Positions 16,978 to 25,666 are shown, counted from the stretch's first letter. The stretch is 64,000 bases of DNA from Lactobacillus xylocopicola (GCF_033096005.1 NZ_AP026803.1:478501-542500), one strand, 5' to 3'. A program made the numbers and translations. The notes: generated by a model from the letters alone, not told the origin.

Positions 16978-19179
16978 TTAGCGTGGTTCTTCACTTTCAA
17001 CGGGCGAGGCAACCGCTGCGGGTTCACTGATAACGATTTGGTCATCTTTGACGCTGGCTAAAAGATTCTTAGCGGCTAGGTGGTCAAGCTTGAAATCGGC
17101 TACCTTGTCTTCGATTTCTTCTTGAATAGTACGCCGCAGTGGGCGTGCACCCATTGCTGGGTTGTAGCCCTCTTCGACCAGCTTCTGCTTAGCATCGCTT
17201 GTTACGGTGATTTGCAGGCCCTGGGTTTTGACCATGTTGTTAACCTCTTCAAGCATTAGGTCAACGATTTGAACCAGGTCATCCTTAGTTAGTTCGTTGA
17301 ATTCAATTACTTCATCCAGGCGGTTTAAAAACTCTGGCTTAAAGAATTGACTCATTGAACTTCTAGCCGAATCTGCTTTCTTATTGCTGCTTTCGGACGC
17401 AAAGCCGACGCTGGCCTGTTTGATATCTTGCCCGGCATTAGAAGTCATAATAATGATTGTATCCTTGAAGGAAACCGTCCGTCCTTGGGAGTCGGTTAGT
17501 CGACCATCATCCAAAATCTGTAAGAAGAGGTTCATGACAGATGGGTCGGCTTTTTCAATTTCATCTAGCAAAATTAGGCTGTAAGGGTTGCGGCGAACGC
17601 GTTCGGTTAATTGTCCAGCTTCCTCGTAGCCCACGTATCCTGGTGCAGAGCCAATTAACTTGGAGACTGAGTAAGATTCCATGTACTCAGACATGTCGAA
17701 GCGAATTAAGGCATTCTCTGAGCCAAACATTTGCTGGGCTAGTTGTTTGGCTAGTTCAGTCTTACCGACTCCGGTTGGTCCAACAAAGAGGAAGGAACCA
17801 ATCGGTCTACCTGACTTGTTGAAGCCGATCCGGTTACGCCGGATGGCCCGTGCGACCTTGTCCACTGCCTTACTCTGACCAATCACATGGGCTTTCAGAT
17901 TAGGTGCAAGGTTTTGCAATTGGTTTTCTTCTTGCTTTTGCAAGTCACCAACCGGAATACCCGTTTTTTCTTCAACAATCTTGTTCATAATTTTGTCAGT
18001 GATGATCGGCGATTTATCAGGATCAACCTTTTGGTCCTTCATCTCACTATACTTTTCAATTTGGTCCCGGTAATAGGCCGCTTTTTCGTAATCCTCATTT
18101 TTGAGTGATTCTTGCTTTAACTGTTGCGCTGCCTCAATTCGCTCTTTCATCTTTTCTTTGTCGACGTAAGGAATGGTTAGGTTCATCCGCGAGCCTGCTT
18201 CGTCGAGCAGGTCAATTGCCTTATCCGGTAAAAACCGGTCCTGGATGTAGCGCTCAGATAATTCAGCTGCCGCCTTAATGGCGTCATCGGTGTAGTGAAC
18301 ATGATGGTAGCCTTCGTAGCGCTTTTGGATACCCTTTAAAATTTTCATGGTTTCTGCAATTGAGGGCTCTTTCACATCAACTGGCTGGAACCGTCGTGCT
18401 AGAGCTGAATCTTTTTCGATTTCACGATATTCCTTCAGGGTGGTCGCACCAACTAGTTGCAAATCACCGCGAGCTAGCGCTGGTTTAATGATATTACCGG
18501 CGTCCATTCCGCCTTCAGCGTTGCCCGCGCCTACAATCTCATGGATTTCATCAATAAATAAAATGATATCATCATGACTTTGCAATTCTTTGATTAACTG
18601 CTGCATCCGTTGTTCAAATTGCCCGCGAATTCCGGTACCTTGGACTAACGAGACTACATTAAGTGAAATAATCCGCTTGTCTTGTAATTTGGCTGGCACT
18701 GAGCCATCAACAATTTGTTGGGCGAGTCCTTCAACGACTGCTGTTTTACCAACACCGGCTTCACCAATTAGGACCGGATTGTTCTTGGTTCGACGATTTA
18801 AAATTTCGATTACACGAGCGATTTCCTTGTCTCGGCCAATAACTGGGTCAATCTTGCCTTTTTTGGCCATAGCAGTTAGGTCTGTTCCAAACTGATCAAG
18901 CAGTGAGCGCCCGCCCCCAGCGTTATTACCATTATTACCACTGCCGTTGCTCATTTGTGGTCCATTGGGATTGTTGCTAGTATTTCCGTTATTAAAACTA
19001 TTAAAGAGGTCGTTAAAGTCACCAAAGAACCCGTTGTTGTCGTTGTTCATATTGATATTTCCTTGTTGTTTCAATTCTTGATAACATTGTCCACATAAGC
19101 TGATTTCACGGCTCTGGCCATTCACCTTAGCAAAAAGATGGATGGATGCAGGCCGCTTTTGACAATTTTGACAAAGCAA
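16978..19179 (-). CDS. clpE: ATP-dependent Clp protease ATP-binding subunit ClpE
   Basis: Hsp100 unfoldase that feeds ClpP. 733 residues: an N-terminal zinc finger (Cys3, Cys6, Cys29, Cys32), a Gly/Asn-rich linker (about 40-90), AAA domain 1 ([13 protein letters not shown]), a UVR-like coiled segment (about 345-385), AAA domain 2 ([16 protein letters not shown]) and the D2-small domain. The zinc finger and missing N-domain repeats separate it from ClpC. TTG at 19179 is the start, with GAAAGGCGG 8 bases upstream. A CIRCE operator in the promoter shows heat-shock control by HrcA. Confidence 0.95.
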   Translation of the reverse strand: MLCQNCQKRPASIHLFAKVNGQSREISLCGQCYQELKQQGNINMNNDNNGFFGDFNDLFNSFNNGNTSNNPNGPQMSNGSGNNGNNAGGGRSLLDQFGTDLTAMAKKGKIDPVIGRDKEIARVIEILNRRTKNNPVLIGEAGVGKTAVVEGLAQQIVDGSVPAKLQDKRIISLNVVSLVQGTGIRGQFEQRMQQLIKELQSHDDIILFIDEIHEIVGAGNAEGGMDAGNIIKPALARGDLQLVGATTLKEYREIEKDSALARRFQPVDVKEPSIAETMKILKGIQKRYEGYHHVHYTDDAIKAAAELSERYIQDRFLPDKAIDLLDEAGSRMNLTIPYVDKEKMKERIEAAQQLKQESLKNEDYEKAAYYRDQIEKYSEMKDQKVDPDKSPIITDKIMNKIVEEKTGIPVGDLQKQEENQLQNLAPNLKAHVIGQSKAVDKVARAIRRNRIGFNKSGRPIGSFLFVGPTGVGKTELAKQLAQQMFGSENALIRFDMSEYMESYSVSKLIGSAPGYVGYEEAGQLTERVRRNPYSLILLDEIEKADPSVMNLFLQILDDGRLTDSQGRTVSFKDTIIIMTSNAGQDIKQASVGFASESSNKKADSARSSMSQFFKPEFLNRLDEVIEFNELTKDDLVQIVDLMLEEVNNMVKTQGLQITVTSDAKQKLVEEGYNPAMGARPLRRTIQEEIEDKVADFKLDHLAAKNLLASVKDDQIVISEPAAVASPVESEEPR

Positions 19180-19217
19180 TTAAATTACCGCCTTTCACTT
19201 CAAGTTATGTTTATTAA

Positions 19218-19253
19218 ATTATATAATTAGCACTCTCAATAATCAAGTGCTAA
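19218..19253 (-). promoter_or_regulatory. clpE promoter overlapped by a CIRCE (HrcA) operator
   Basis: TTAGCACTC (19227-19235), nine bases, AAGTGCTAA (19245-19253) matches the CIRCE consensus with one mismatch. On the minus strand, TTGATT (19246-19241), 17 bases and TATAAT (19223-19218) form a promoter, so HrcA bound here would block RNA polymerase. Confidence 0.88.
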
Positions 19254-19298
19254 AGCTTGGAACTTATTTTTTGTAAGCATCATCTAGTAGCACTGGTG

Positions 19299-19307
19299 TG
19301 ATAGAAT
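19299..19307 (+). promoter_or_regulatory. Possible extended -10 promoter
   Basis: TGATAGAAT, with TG at 19299 and the -10 TAGAAT at 19302-19307, lies 25 bases before the TTG of the small unknown gene. No good -35 box. Confidence 0.4.
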
Positions 19308-19331
19308 ACAGCTGAGCAAAGTAACCAAAAT

Positions 19332-19565
19332 TTGCTAAAGCCGGTAGAAGTTAGTTTTAGTAAGAAAGAAATGGTGGTATATTTGGATTACCGAATAATT
19401 CTGGAGCAGCTTGCGACTGGTGAACTTGATCATTATGAAGTCAAACCAGAAGAGGCCTTTGCCTTCCAGGCTGCTTTAAGAACATTTGGCAAACGGCAGA
19501 ATATAACCGGTAGGGCCTTACGGGGTGGAAAAATACTGTATTCGCAGTCAAAGACTGAACTTTGA
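19332..19565 (+). CDS. Small hypothetical protein, 64-77 residues
   Basis: No family recognised. The 77-residue reading from TTG at 19332 begins with a strand-like VEVSFSKKEMVVYLDYR, continues with a helix (ILEQLATGELDHYEV) and ends in a basic stretch (RTFGKRQNITGRALRGG). An ATG at 19371 would give 64 residues; neither start has a convincing ribosome site. It lies between clpE (divergent) and ptsH, which has its own promoter. The protein-like composition of the N-terminal part favours the longer form. Confidence 0.5.
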   Translation: MLKPVEVSFSKKEMVVYLDYRIILEQLATGELDHYEVKPEEAFAFQAALRTFGKRQNITGRALRGGKILYSQSKTEL

Positions 19566-19585
19566 TGATGTAAACTGTTACATTT

Positions 19586-19615
19586 TTGTTGTTTAATTCA
19601 CAAAAAAATGATAAT
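19586..19615 (+). promoter_or_regulatory. Promoter of ptsHI
   Basis: TTGTTG (19586-19591), 18 bases, GATAAT (19610-19615). A small hairpin GGTAG-ATA-CTACC (19630-19642) would lie near the 5' end of the mRNA. Confidence 0.55.
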
Positions 19616-19675
19616 CTAATACTCGAATAGGTAGATACTACCGGTTTGATTTTTTCAATTTAAAGGAGATATATA

Positions 19676-19942
19676 ATGGAAAAACGCGATTTTCATGTCA
19701 TTGCAGAAACAGGTATTCATGCTCGTCCAGCAACCCTTTTGGTCCAGGCTGCTTCTAAGTTCGGTTCAGACATCAACTTGGAATACAATGGCAAGTCAGT
19801 CAACCTGAAATCAATCATGGGTGTGATGTCACTTGGCGTTGGTAAGAATGCTGATGTTACAATCAGTGCCGACGGTGATGATGAGAAGGATGCAATTGAG
19901 ACAATTTCCGAAACCATGAAAAAAGAGGGATTGGCTGAATAA
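19676..19942 (+). CDS. ptsH: Phosphocarrier protein HPr
   Basis: Carries phosphate from Enzyme I to sugar-specific IIA proteins, and as HPr(Ser-P) acts as co-repressor with CcpA. 88 residues, with the active His15 in GIHARPA and the regulatory Ser46 in [12 protein letters not shown], the site used by the HPr kinase encoded at 52.2 kb. AAAGGAG lies 8 bases before the ATG. Its stop codon overlaps the ptsI ATG (TAATG), giving translational coupling. Confidence 0.98.
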   Translation: MEKRDFHVIAETGIHARPATLLVQAASKFGSDINLEYNGKSVNLKSIMGVMSLGVGKNADVTISADGDDEKDAIETISETMKKEGLAE

Positions 19943-21675
19943 TGACCAAGACATTAAAAGGAATTGCTGCCAGTGATGGTATTGCTGTAGCTCCAGCATA
20001 TCTCTTGGTAGAACCCGATCTTTCGTTTTCAAAAACTAATGTCAGTGATGTTGAAAGTGAAGTAGCCCGCTACAAGGATGCAATTTCAGTGTCAACGGCC
20101 GAAGTTGAAAAAATCCGCGATGATGCCAAGCAGAGTCTAGGCGAGGAAGAAGCTCAAGTTTTTGAAGCGCACCTGATGATTTTGAATGACCCTGAATTTA
20201 CGGGTGCCATTGAAAATGAAATTAAGGAACAAAAGATTAACAGTGAAGCTGCGCTTGACGAAACTGCTCAAAAGTTCATTAGCATTTTTGAAGGTATGAC
20301 CGATAATGCTTACATGCAACAACGTGCAGCGGACGTTCGTGATGTTTCGAAGCGGATTATGGCGCACTTGCTCGGCAAAGAATTGCCTAATCCAGCGGCC
20401 ATCGACCATGAAGTAGTAGTTGTGGCCCATGACTTGACTCCAAGTGACACCGCCCAATTGAACAAGCAATTTGTTAAAGGCTTCGTGACTGATATTGGTG
20501 GCCGGACAGCGCACTCTGCCATTATGGCTCGCTCACTTGAATTGCCAGCCGTTGTAGGGACTGACTCAATTACTAAGGATGTTCAAAATGGTGACACTTT
20601 GGTGGTTGATGGTTTAAGTGGGGATGCAGTTATTGATCCAAGTAAGGAGCAGATTTCTGATTACCAGCAGAAGAGCGACATATTCTTAAAGCAGAAGGCT
20701 GAATGGCAGAAGCTAAAGTATGAACCGTCAGTGACTGCAGATGGCAAGAAGTTTACGATTGCTGCCAATATCGGTACGCCTAACGATATGGCAGGCGTGA
20801 ACGAGAACGGTGCAGAAGCAGTCGGCTTGTACCGGACAGAGTTCTTGTACATGGATTCTAAGGACTTTCCCACTGAAGATGCGCAATATGATGCTTATAA
20901 AAAAGTTATCGAAGGCATGCATGGCAAGCAAGTCATCATCAGAACCATGGACATCGGTGGCGACAAGCACTTGGATTACTGGGATTTGCCAGATGAAATG
21001 AACCCATTTTTAGGCGTTCGGGCCATCAGGTTATCTTTACAGAACGAAGAGATTTTTCGGACACAGCTGCGCGCACTGCTGAGAGCGTCTGCTTATGGTA
21101 GTCTAGGAATTATGTTCCCAATGATTGGTACACTGAATGAATTGCGCAAAGCTAAGTCAATCTTAAATGAAGAAAAAGACCAGCTGACTAGTCAAGGCGT
21201 AAGTGTTGGCAGTGACCTGCAAGTAGGAATGATGATTGAAGTTCCAGCTGCTGCAGTCTTGGCTGATCAATTTGCCAAGGAAGTTGACTTTTTCTCCATT
21301 GGTACTAATGACCTGATCCAATACTCAATGGCTGCTGATCGTGGTAATGACAACGTTTCTTACCTGTACCAACCGGCTAATCCAGCTGTCTTGCGGTTAA
21401 TCAAGAACACAATTGACGCAGCTCATGACAATGGTATTTGGTGTGGCATGTGCGGCGAAGCTGCCGGTGATAGCACGATGTTCCCAATTCTATTAGCAAT
21501 GGGATTAGATGAGTACTCAATGAGTGCAACTTCAATCTTACGGATTAGAAGTTTAATGAAAAAACTTGATACTAATGAAATTAAGGAATTGGCTAACCAG
21601 GCTTGTTTTGAATCTAAAACAGCTGAAGAGAACGAAAAGTTAGTTAGTGACTTAATGGCTAAAGTAGATAAATGA
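19942..21675 (+). CDS. ptsI: Phosphoenolpyruvate-protein phosphotransferase (Enzyme I)
   Basis: First enzyme of the PTS; it transfers phosphate from PEP to HPr. 577 residues: an HPr-binding helical domain, the phospho-His loop [21 protein letters not shown] (about residue 190), and the C-terminal PEP-binding TIM barrel with [24 protein letters not shown] and the active-site Cys in GMCGEAAGD. Length and order match B. subtilis. It is coupled to ptsH by one-base overlap and ends at a hairpin terminator. Confidence 0.98.
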   Translation: MTKTLKGIAASDGIAVAPAYLLVEPDLSFSKTNVSDVESEVARYKDAISVSTAEVEKIRDDAKQSLGEEEAQVFEAHLMILNDPEFTGAIENEIKEQKINSEAALDETAQKFISIFEGMTDNAYMQQRAADVRDVSKRIMAHLLGKELPNPAAIDHEVVVVAHDLTPSDTAQLNKQFVKGFVTDIGGRTAHSAIMARSLELPAVVGTDSITKDVQNGDTLVVDGLSGDAVIDPSKEQISDYQQKSDIFLKQKAEWQKLKYEPSVTADGKKFTIAANIGTPNDMAGVNENGAEAVGLYRTEFLYMDSKDFPTEDAQYDAYKKVIEGMHGKQVIIRTMDIGGDKHLDYWDLPDEMNPFLGVRAIRLSLQNEEIFRTQLRALLRASAYGSLGIMFPMIGTLNELRKAKSILNEEKDQLTSQGVSVGSDLQVGMMIEVPAAAVLADQFAKEVDFFSIGTNDLIQYSMAADRGNDNVSYLYQPANPAVLRLIKNTIDAAHDNGIWCGMCGEAAGDSTMFPILLAMGLDEYSMSATSILRIRSLMKKLDTNEIKELANQACFESKTAEENEKLVSDLMAKVDK

Positions 21676-21676
21676 T

Positions 21677-21712
21677 AAAAAGCACGTTAACGAAAGTTGA
21701 TGTGCTTTTTTA
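21677..21712 (+). terminator. Intrinsic terminator of ptsHI
   Basis: AAAAAGCAC (21677-21685) pairs with GTGCTTTTT (21702-21710), T-rich tail. Confidence 0.8.
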
Positions 21713-21749
21713 AATAAGTGCAAAGAAATGAATTATTTGCAAAAATCAC

Positions 21750-21777
21750 TTACAAAAAAGAAGCATTGTGTTACAAT
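21750..21777 (+). promoter_or_regulatory. Promoter of spx
   Basis: TTACAA (21750-21755), 16 bases, TACAAT (21772-21777) with an extended TG at 21769-21770. Confidence 0.6.
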
Positions 21778-21818
21778 GTTCACAGTAAGAAAAAAATGTT
21801 CAAAGGAGCGTGAAATAT

Positions 21819-22217
21819 ATGGTAAATTTATATATATCTCCAAGTTGTACCTCATGTCGGAAAGCCAAGGCGTGGTTAAAGAAGCATGATATTGCTTTTA
21901 AAGAAAGAAATATTTTTTCAGAACCACTGACAAAGGATGAACTAATTCAAATACTGCGGATGACTGAAAACGGCACTGAGGAAATTATTTCTACGCGTTC
22001 CAGAGCATTTCAACAGTTAAAAGTTAACCTTGATAATTTATCAATCGATCAACTGCTTAATTTGGTCGAAAAGAACCCTAGTTTGTTGAGACGACCAATT
22101 ATCATGGATGACCGACGCCTACAAGTTGGCTATAATGAAGATGAAATTAGACGTTTTCTGCCAAGAAAGGTTCGGCGGCTTGAGCTTGAAGAAATGCAAA
22201 AGATTGCTGACTTATAA
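21819..22217 (+). CDS. spx: Transcriptional regulator Spx
   Basis: ArsC-like protein that binds the RNA polymerase alpha subunit and redirects transcription during thiol stress. 132 residues, the standard Spx length, when begun at ATG 21819; AAAGGAG lies 10 bases upstream and overlaps the alternative GTG at 21810. The redox switch is Cys10-Thr-Ser-Cys13. [16 protein letters not shown] is the conserved C-terminal half. Adaptor genes mecA and yjbH lie within 2.5 kb, the same neighbourhood as in B. subtilis. Confidence 0.95.
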   Translation: MVNLYISPSCTSCRKAKAWLKKHDIAFKERNIFSEPLTKDELIQILRMTENGTEEIISTRSRAFQQLKVNLDNLSIDQLLNLVEKNPSLLRRPIIMDDRRLQVGYNEDEIRRFLPRKVRRLELEEMQKIADL

Positions 22218-22234
22218 TTAATAAAGATTTACAA

Positions 22235-22267
22235 AAAAGTGTTAGTTTAGACTAACGCTTTTATTTT
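22235..22267 (+). terminator. Intrinsic terminator of spx
   Basis: AAAAGTGTTAGT (22235-22246), loop TTAG, ACTAACGCTTTT (22251-22262), T-rich tail. Confidence 0.85.
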
Positions 22268-22319
22268 ACAGGTGAAATGGGCTACAATAGATAAGAGAAA
22301 CTGATGGAGGTGAGATTTC

Positions 22320-23051
22320 ATGCAGGTAGATCATATTAACGAAAACACTATTCGCGTTCGTATAGATAAGAATGAGCTAGCTAGACGTGGCTTAAAAGTG
22401 TTAGATTTGCTGGGCGATAAAAACAAAATACAGCATTTCTTCTATTCGATTTTGGATGAAATTGATACGGATCATACTTTTAGCCAAGAAGCGCCGGTTA
22501 CTTTTCAGGTGATGCCAAATAGTGGTGGCCTTGATTTGCTGATTACTAAGGTATCTGCTAAAGATCGTGATAGCTTGGCACAATTACTTGATGGGGAAGA
22601 TAGCAGTGCAGGCGGTCAGGATTCACGGAGGACGTCATTTATGGATCTAGCAGATGAGGATGAAGCAGACGAGCAGGCTGAGGATGCTCCGTCTGAGGAC
22701 AAAGCTGACGATCAACCGCACAAGAAGCAGGGCACCAGTAAAAAAGCACCAAGGAAGCAGGCATACTGCTTCGCTGACCTGGGTACAGTTACGGAACTAG
22801 CAGAAAGCTTGCAAGCTCGCGATCTTTCCTCCAGTCTTTACTTTGAAAATGGGCAATTTTTCCTTGATTTGGTTTTTAATGATGAGAATTATACAGAACT
22901 CAAGCCAGTTGATGCTTGGGCAATTGCTAATGAATATGGATTGAAAATCAGACAAAGTGAACTGGCTCGGATTAAGCTGACGGGTAAGTGCCTGATTGAA
23001 CACAGTGCGCTGGATCAGTTGCGGCATTATTTTGGTAAAATTAAGCATTAA
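22320..23051 (+). CDS. mecA: Adaptor protein MecA
   Basis: Targets substrates (ComK, ComX/SigX-type factors, or others) to a ClpC-type unfoldase. 243 residues: N-terminal substrate-binding region (1-80, with VDHINENTIRVRIDKNELARRG), an acidic linker (about 100-145, rich in Asp, Glu and Ala), and the C-terminal Clp-binding domain (about 145-240, with CFADLGTVTELAESL). GGAGGTGA precedes the ATG by 6 bases. It follows spx, with a terminator between. Clp partner genes other than clpE are outside this window. Confidence 0.95.
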   Translation: MQVDHINENTIRVRIDKNELARRGLKVLDLLGDKNKIQHFFYSILDEIDTDHTFSQEAPVTFQVMPNSGGLDLLITKVSAKDRDSLAQLLDGEDSSAGGQDSRRTSFMDLADEDEADEQAEDAPSEDKADDQPHKKQGTSKKAPRKQAYCFADLGTVTELAESLQARDLSSSLYFENGQFFLDLVFNDENYTELKPVDAWAIANEYGLKIRQSELARIKLTGKCLIEHSALDQLRHYFGKIKH

Positions 23052-23053
23052 GG

Positions 23054-23082
23054 AAAAAGGCAAGGTAAAACTTGCCTTTTTT
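23054..23082 (+). terminator. Intrinsic terminator after mecA
   Basis: AAAAAGGCAAG (23054-23064), loop GTAAAA, CTTGCCTTTTTT. coiA begins only 25 bases beyond, so this could reduce read-through into coiA. Confidence 0.85.
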
Positions 23083-23106
23083 GCGTACTTAATCGAGGGT
23101 GATTTT

Positions 23107-23964
23107 TTGTATGCAGCATTGCTAAATAATGAACTAGTAACAGCGGTCACAATGGCTAGCAAAAGTCGGGATGAAAGCAGGTTGGCCGCAGCGCAGCACT
23201 ATTTTTGTCCGCACTGTCAAAAAGAAGTACGGTTAGTGGTCGGGTCTAAGACGGCCTATTTCAAGCATTTAGCTCGTCTTACTAACCAGCAGAATGAACG
23301 GGAAGAGCATGCCTTAAGCAAGAAATTACTCCAATTAGCGTTAACGGAGGCACATTTTGCGGCTGCGATTGAAGTTACACTGGCAGCTGGACAACTGCGC
23401 TCAGATATTCGGGCTAGTTCAAATCTGGCCTTTGAGATCCAGTGTGCTCCGTTAAGCCAGGCGGAATTCCAGCACCGGCATAACTTGTATAAAAAAAGTG
23501 GTGTGTTAGATATTTGGTTGGTGGGCCAGCAGCATTACCTTCGCCATCAACTCAAAAAAACACAGCTGATTTATTTTCGAACAAATCAGCTGTGGCAAGA
23601 TTATTATTTAGAAATTGCCCCATTTCAAAGGTGTATCCGCTTAAAGTACAATGTCATGCTTGAGCCTTTGACTAACCGCCTGCACTACCAGCTGGCCACC
23701 TTTAGCTTAAGCGGTCAGGGGTTGACTAAGTTGTGGCAGTTTAAGCCGAAATTAAAAGGCTATTCGGTAAACCCACTTGCCCAAAAACAGTATTTAACTA
23801 GACAAATAACCCAGAAAAGCCTTAAAGGACTGGAAATTGCCTCCAAGTTGTATCAAATGCAGCTGACCGTCGATGATTTACCGCAGTGGGTCTTTAGGAG
23901 ATTGCGCCGCGTGACCGCCACTGATAATGCCGCTAGTTATTTCAGATTAAGCGCAGATGACTGA
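23107..23964 (+). CDS. coiA: Competence protein CoiA
   Basis: Competence-induced protein needed for recombination of incoming DNA in streptococci. 285 residues from TTG 23107, chosen because GAGGG sits 7 bases upstream and the earlier frame overlaps mecA. It has a CxxC zinc-finger-like segment (YFCPHCQKEVRLVVGSKTAYFKH) and a restriction-endonuclease-like core (RSDIRASSNLAFEIQC with the Asp and Glu-x-Gln pattern). It follows mecA, as in B. subtilis (yjbF). The 3' end overlaps convergent yjbH by 23 bases. Confidence 0.88.
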   Translation: MYAALLNNELVTAVTMASKSRDESRLAAAQHYFCPHCQKEVRLVVGSKTAYFKHLARLTNQQNEREEHALSKKLLQLALTEAHFAAAIEVTLAAGQLRSDIRASSNLAFEIQCAPLSQAEFQHRHNLYKKSGVLDIWLVGQQHYLRHQLKKTQLIYFRTNQLWQDYYLEIAPFQRCIRLKYNVMLEPLTNRLHYQLATFSLSGQGLTKLWQFKPKLKGYSVNPLAQKQYLTRQITQKSLKGLEIASKLYQMQLTVDDLPQWVFRRLRRVTATDNAASYFRLSADD

Positions 23965-24574
23965 TCGTTGAATAGCTATCTTCTTGGTCTTCTGCTGTCG
24001 GTTCAATACAGCCGGTGTTTTTAAGCAAGGTAATTAACTTGTCGTGGGCGACGGCACCTTCAAGCAAGATACCGTTATAGTTACCGCTTTCGTTAAAAAT
24101 AATCGTGGTTGGGATATTGCGGACATTGAACTTACGAGCCAAGTTTTTGTCTTGCTGAATTGAATCATCAACGTAACCTTTGATTTTGGAATCAATAATC
24201 TTGTCGTAATCCAAATCAAGGTTAAGCGCGACTTGGCGGGCGAGGTTTCTAGTGTAATGATTAAAGTCGCGACTAACTGCTTGTTGAAAGCTAAGCAGGT
24301 ATGACCTGGCTTTTTTGTTGCCATAGATAAACTTAATCGCATGATAGTCGCGCAGAGCTTGAAATGACGCCATTGTATACTGCGACAGATCTTTCATCCG
24401 CTGGCGCTCTTTTTTTCGTCTAATAATATCTTCCTTGATTACGCTAACATTGGTAATCGGGACAAAATGCAAGGTTGAATTGATATCTAGGTCGTCAATC
24501 GCTGTTTTAATTGAGACTTCTGTATCATAGCAGTAAATACCGATTGGATTAACAAAGATAAAAATCTCAAACAT
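23942..24574 (-). CDS. yjbH: YjbH-type Spx-degradation adaptor, DsbA-like
   Basis: In B. subtilis and S. aureus YjbH delivers Spx to ClpXP. 210 residues, thioredoxin/DsbA-like with an alpha-helical insert (about 60-130) and the cis-Pro loop NVRNIPTTIIFNE. The active-site position reads NPIGIYCY: a single Cys15, not CXXC, so it should not be a disulfide oxidase. The ATG at 24574 follows GGAGGAAT. It sits downstream of the CYTH gene on the minus strand. A pairing with spx, 1.7 kb away, supports the assignment. Confidence 0.85.
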   Translation of the reverse strand: MFEIFIFVNPIGIYCYDTEVSIKTAIDDLDINSTLHFVPITNVSVIKEDIIRRKKERQRMKDLSQYTMASFQALRDYHAIKFIYGNKKARSYLLSFQQAVSRDFNHYTRNLARQVALNLDLDYDKIIDSKIKGYVDDSIQQDKNLARKFNVRNIPTTIIFNESGNYNGILLEGAVAHDKLITLLKNTGCIEPTAEDQEDSYSTISHLRLI

Positions 24575-24655
24575 GACTAGATTCCTCCATAGTTGACGGG
24601 ACAAGTTGTTTTATCAAACGACTGTTTAACAAAATAAAAATGTATACTCGTACAA

Positions 24656-25276
24656 TCATATTTTAGCACGATGCCTGAAAGCGCGTGCAATTTTTGCTTG
24701 GTTAATCTTGGTGTCAGCGGCAGAAAAGTCATAAGTTTTTTGCAGTTGCTGGAAAACAAGTTTAATTAGGTCCGGATCAGTATTTTCAATTTCTAATTCA
24801 AAGTCGGTATAACCATCGGGGTATTGTGTTTCATCCAGGGTAAGTTCACAATTTTGGGGACCATTAACCAAAGTACGGTGTGTTTTGCTAAAGGTCTGCA
24901 AGGGTAGATTAGTTTGATCAAAATGCTGGCGTAAGTAATCTCCAACCGTTCTAGAGAACGAAAGTGAACCGGTATGTTGAGCTCTTTCAACCAGGCTAGT
25001 AGCCTCTTGAACGGATAACTCGTCCGTGACTTCAACCGCTTCATGAAAATCCTCCTGGGTGGGGTTAGTGCTTGGAACTTTTAAAGTCTGTTCACCCCGG
25101 TCGCTGAACAGGCGAATCCGGCAGCTGATCCGCTTGGTCTTAAGCAGGCCATTAGCGGTGTCAAAGTAATAATTTGCTTGGTTAAACATACTTTTACGAG
25201 CAAAAGCAGTGCAGAGTTTATGATATGTCTTTTCAGGCAAAAGCACCTTGGCCTCAATTTCGTTGCTTTGGGTCAT
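24656..25276 (-). CDS. CYTH domain protein (YjbK type)
   Basis: 206 residues of the CYTH/triphosphate tunnel metalloenzyme fold. The signature ExExK is at residues 6-10 (EIEAK), and alternating charged strands such as ISCRIRLF and TLKVPST line the tunnel. Family members hydrolyse inorganic triphosphate or bind adenylate; the substrate here is not known. The conserved neighbour relQ (yjbM) is divergent. GGAGTGAATT precedes the ATG. Likely co-transcribed with yjbH, 81 bases downstream. Confidence 0.88.
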   Translation of the reverse strand: MTQSNEIEAKVLLPEKTYHKLCTAFARKSMFNQANYYFDTANGLLKTKRISCRIRLFSDRGEQTLKVPSTNPTQEDFHEAVEVTDELSVQEATSLVERAQHTGSLSFSRTVGDYLRQHFDQTNLPLQTFSKTHRTLVNGPQNCELTLDETQYPDGYTDFELEIENTDPDLIKLVFQQLQKTYDFSAADTKINQAKIARAFRHRAKI

Positions 25277-25331
25277 AATTCACTCCAATTTCTGTCAGAC
25301 TTAATTACTATATGGTTGAGACAACATTACT

Positions 25332-25361
25332 ATTTTGTGCTACTTGGGTCATAATAGTCAA
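25332..25361 (-). promoter_or_regulatory. Possible promoter of CYTH gene
   Basis: Minus strand TTGACT (25361-25356), 18 bases, CAAAAT (25337-25332). Confidence 0.45.
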
Positions 25362-25458
25362 AAATTAAGTTTGTGCAAAGAATTCACTTAAAGCCCATTT
25401 GAAATTCAAAACCTAGCTAGCAGCGGTTGTTAAGCAGCTTAAAGGGGCTGGTGCGCAC

Positions 25459-25488
25459 TTGACAAAATTAATCAGTTTATCATAATCT
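25459..25488 (+). promoter_or_regulatory. Unassigned strong promoter-like site
   Basis: Perfect TTGACA (25459-25464) with CATAAT 16 bases on (25481-25486), or TAATCT 18 bases on (25483-25488). It stands 180 bases before relQ; the transcript would have a long leader or be a separate RNA. Confidence 0.5.
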
Positions 25489-25608
25489 AGGGTAGTCAAT
25501 TGAGGTCGCGGCCAAGAATAAAGTGGCGTTAATTATTCTCAGATTGAGGCTGCGTGCGCTTAGGGATACTGGCATAGATATATGAATCAAGTCTGGGGCT
25601 AAATGAAA

Positions 25609-25635
25609 TTGCTATCATAGGTTTTATGTTAGAAT
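25609..25635 (+). promoter_or_regulatory. Promoter of relQ operon
   Basis: TTGCTA (25609-25614), 15 bases, TAGAAT (25630-25635) with extended TG at 25627-25628. Confidence 0.6.
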
Positions 25636-25666
25636 GGGAATGCTGTTTGAGAAAGGAATTATTTCT

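Larger units (their letters stand above)
25277..25666. other. 390-bp gene-free region between CYTH gene and relQ
   Basis: No protein-coding frame is convincing on either strand. It holds three promoter-like sites: one for the CYTH gene (minus), one for relQ (plus), and an unassigned TTGACA site at 25459. A 12-base direct repeat TTGGGTCATAAT occurs at 25344-25355 and, just outside, at 25268-25279 over the CYTH start codon. AGCCC/GGGCT (25391, 25444 area) could close a 55-base stem. No poly-T terminator is seen. A small RNA is possible but unproven. Confidence 0.5.

Noticed and set aside
17384-18895. Several reading frames opposite clpE
   Set aside because: All are shadows of the conserved AAA domains; none has a start signal or family match.
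22996-23106. Longer coiA reading starting inside mecA
   Set aside because: It crosses the mecA terminator; TTG 23107 has a proper ribosome site.
25391-25450. Riboswitch or 6S RNA in the gap before relQ
   Set aside because: No conserved core motif of a known class could be recognised, and no terminator; kept only as an open finding.
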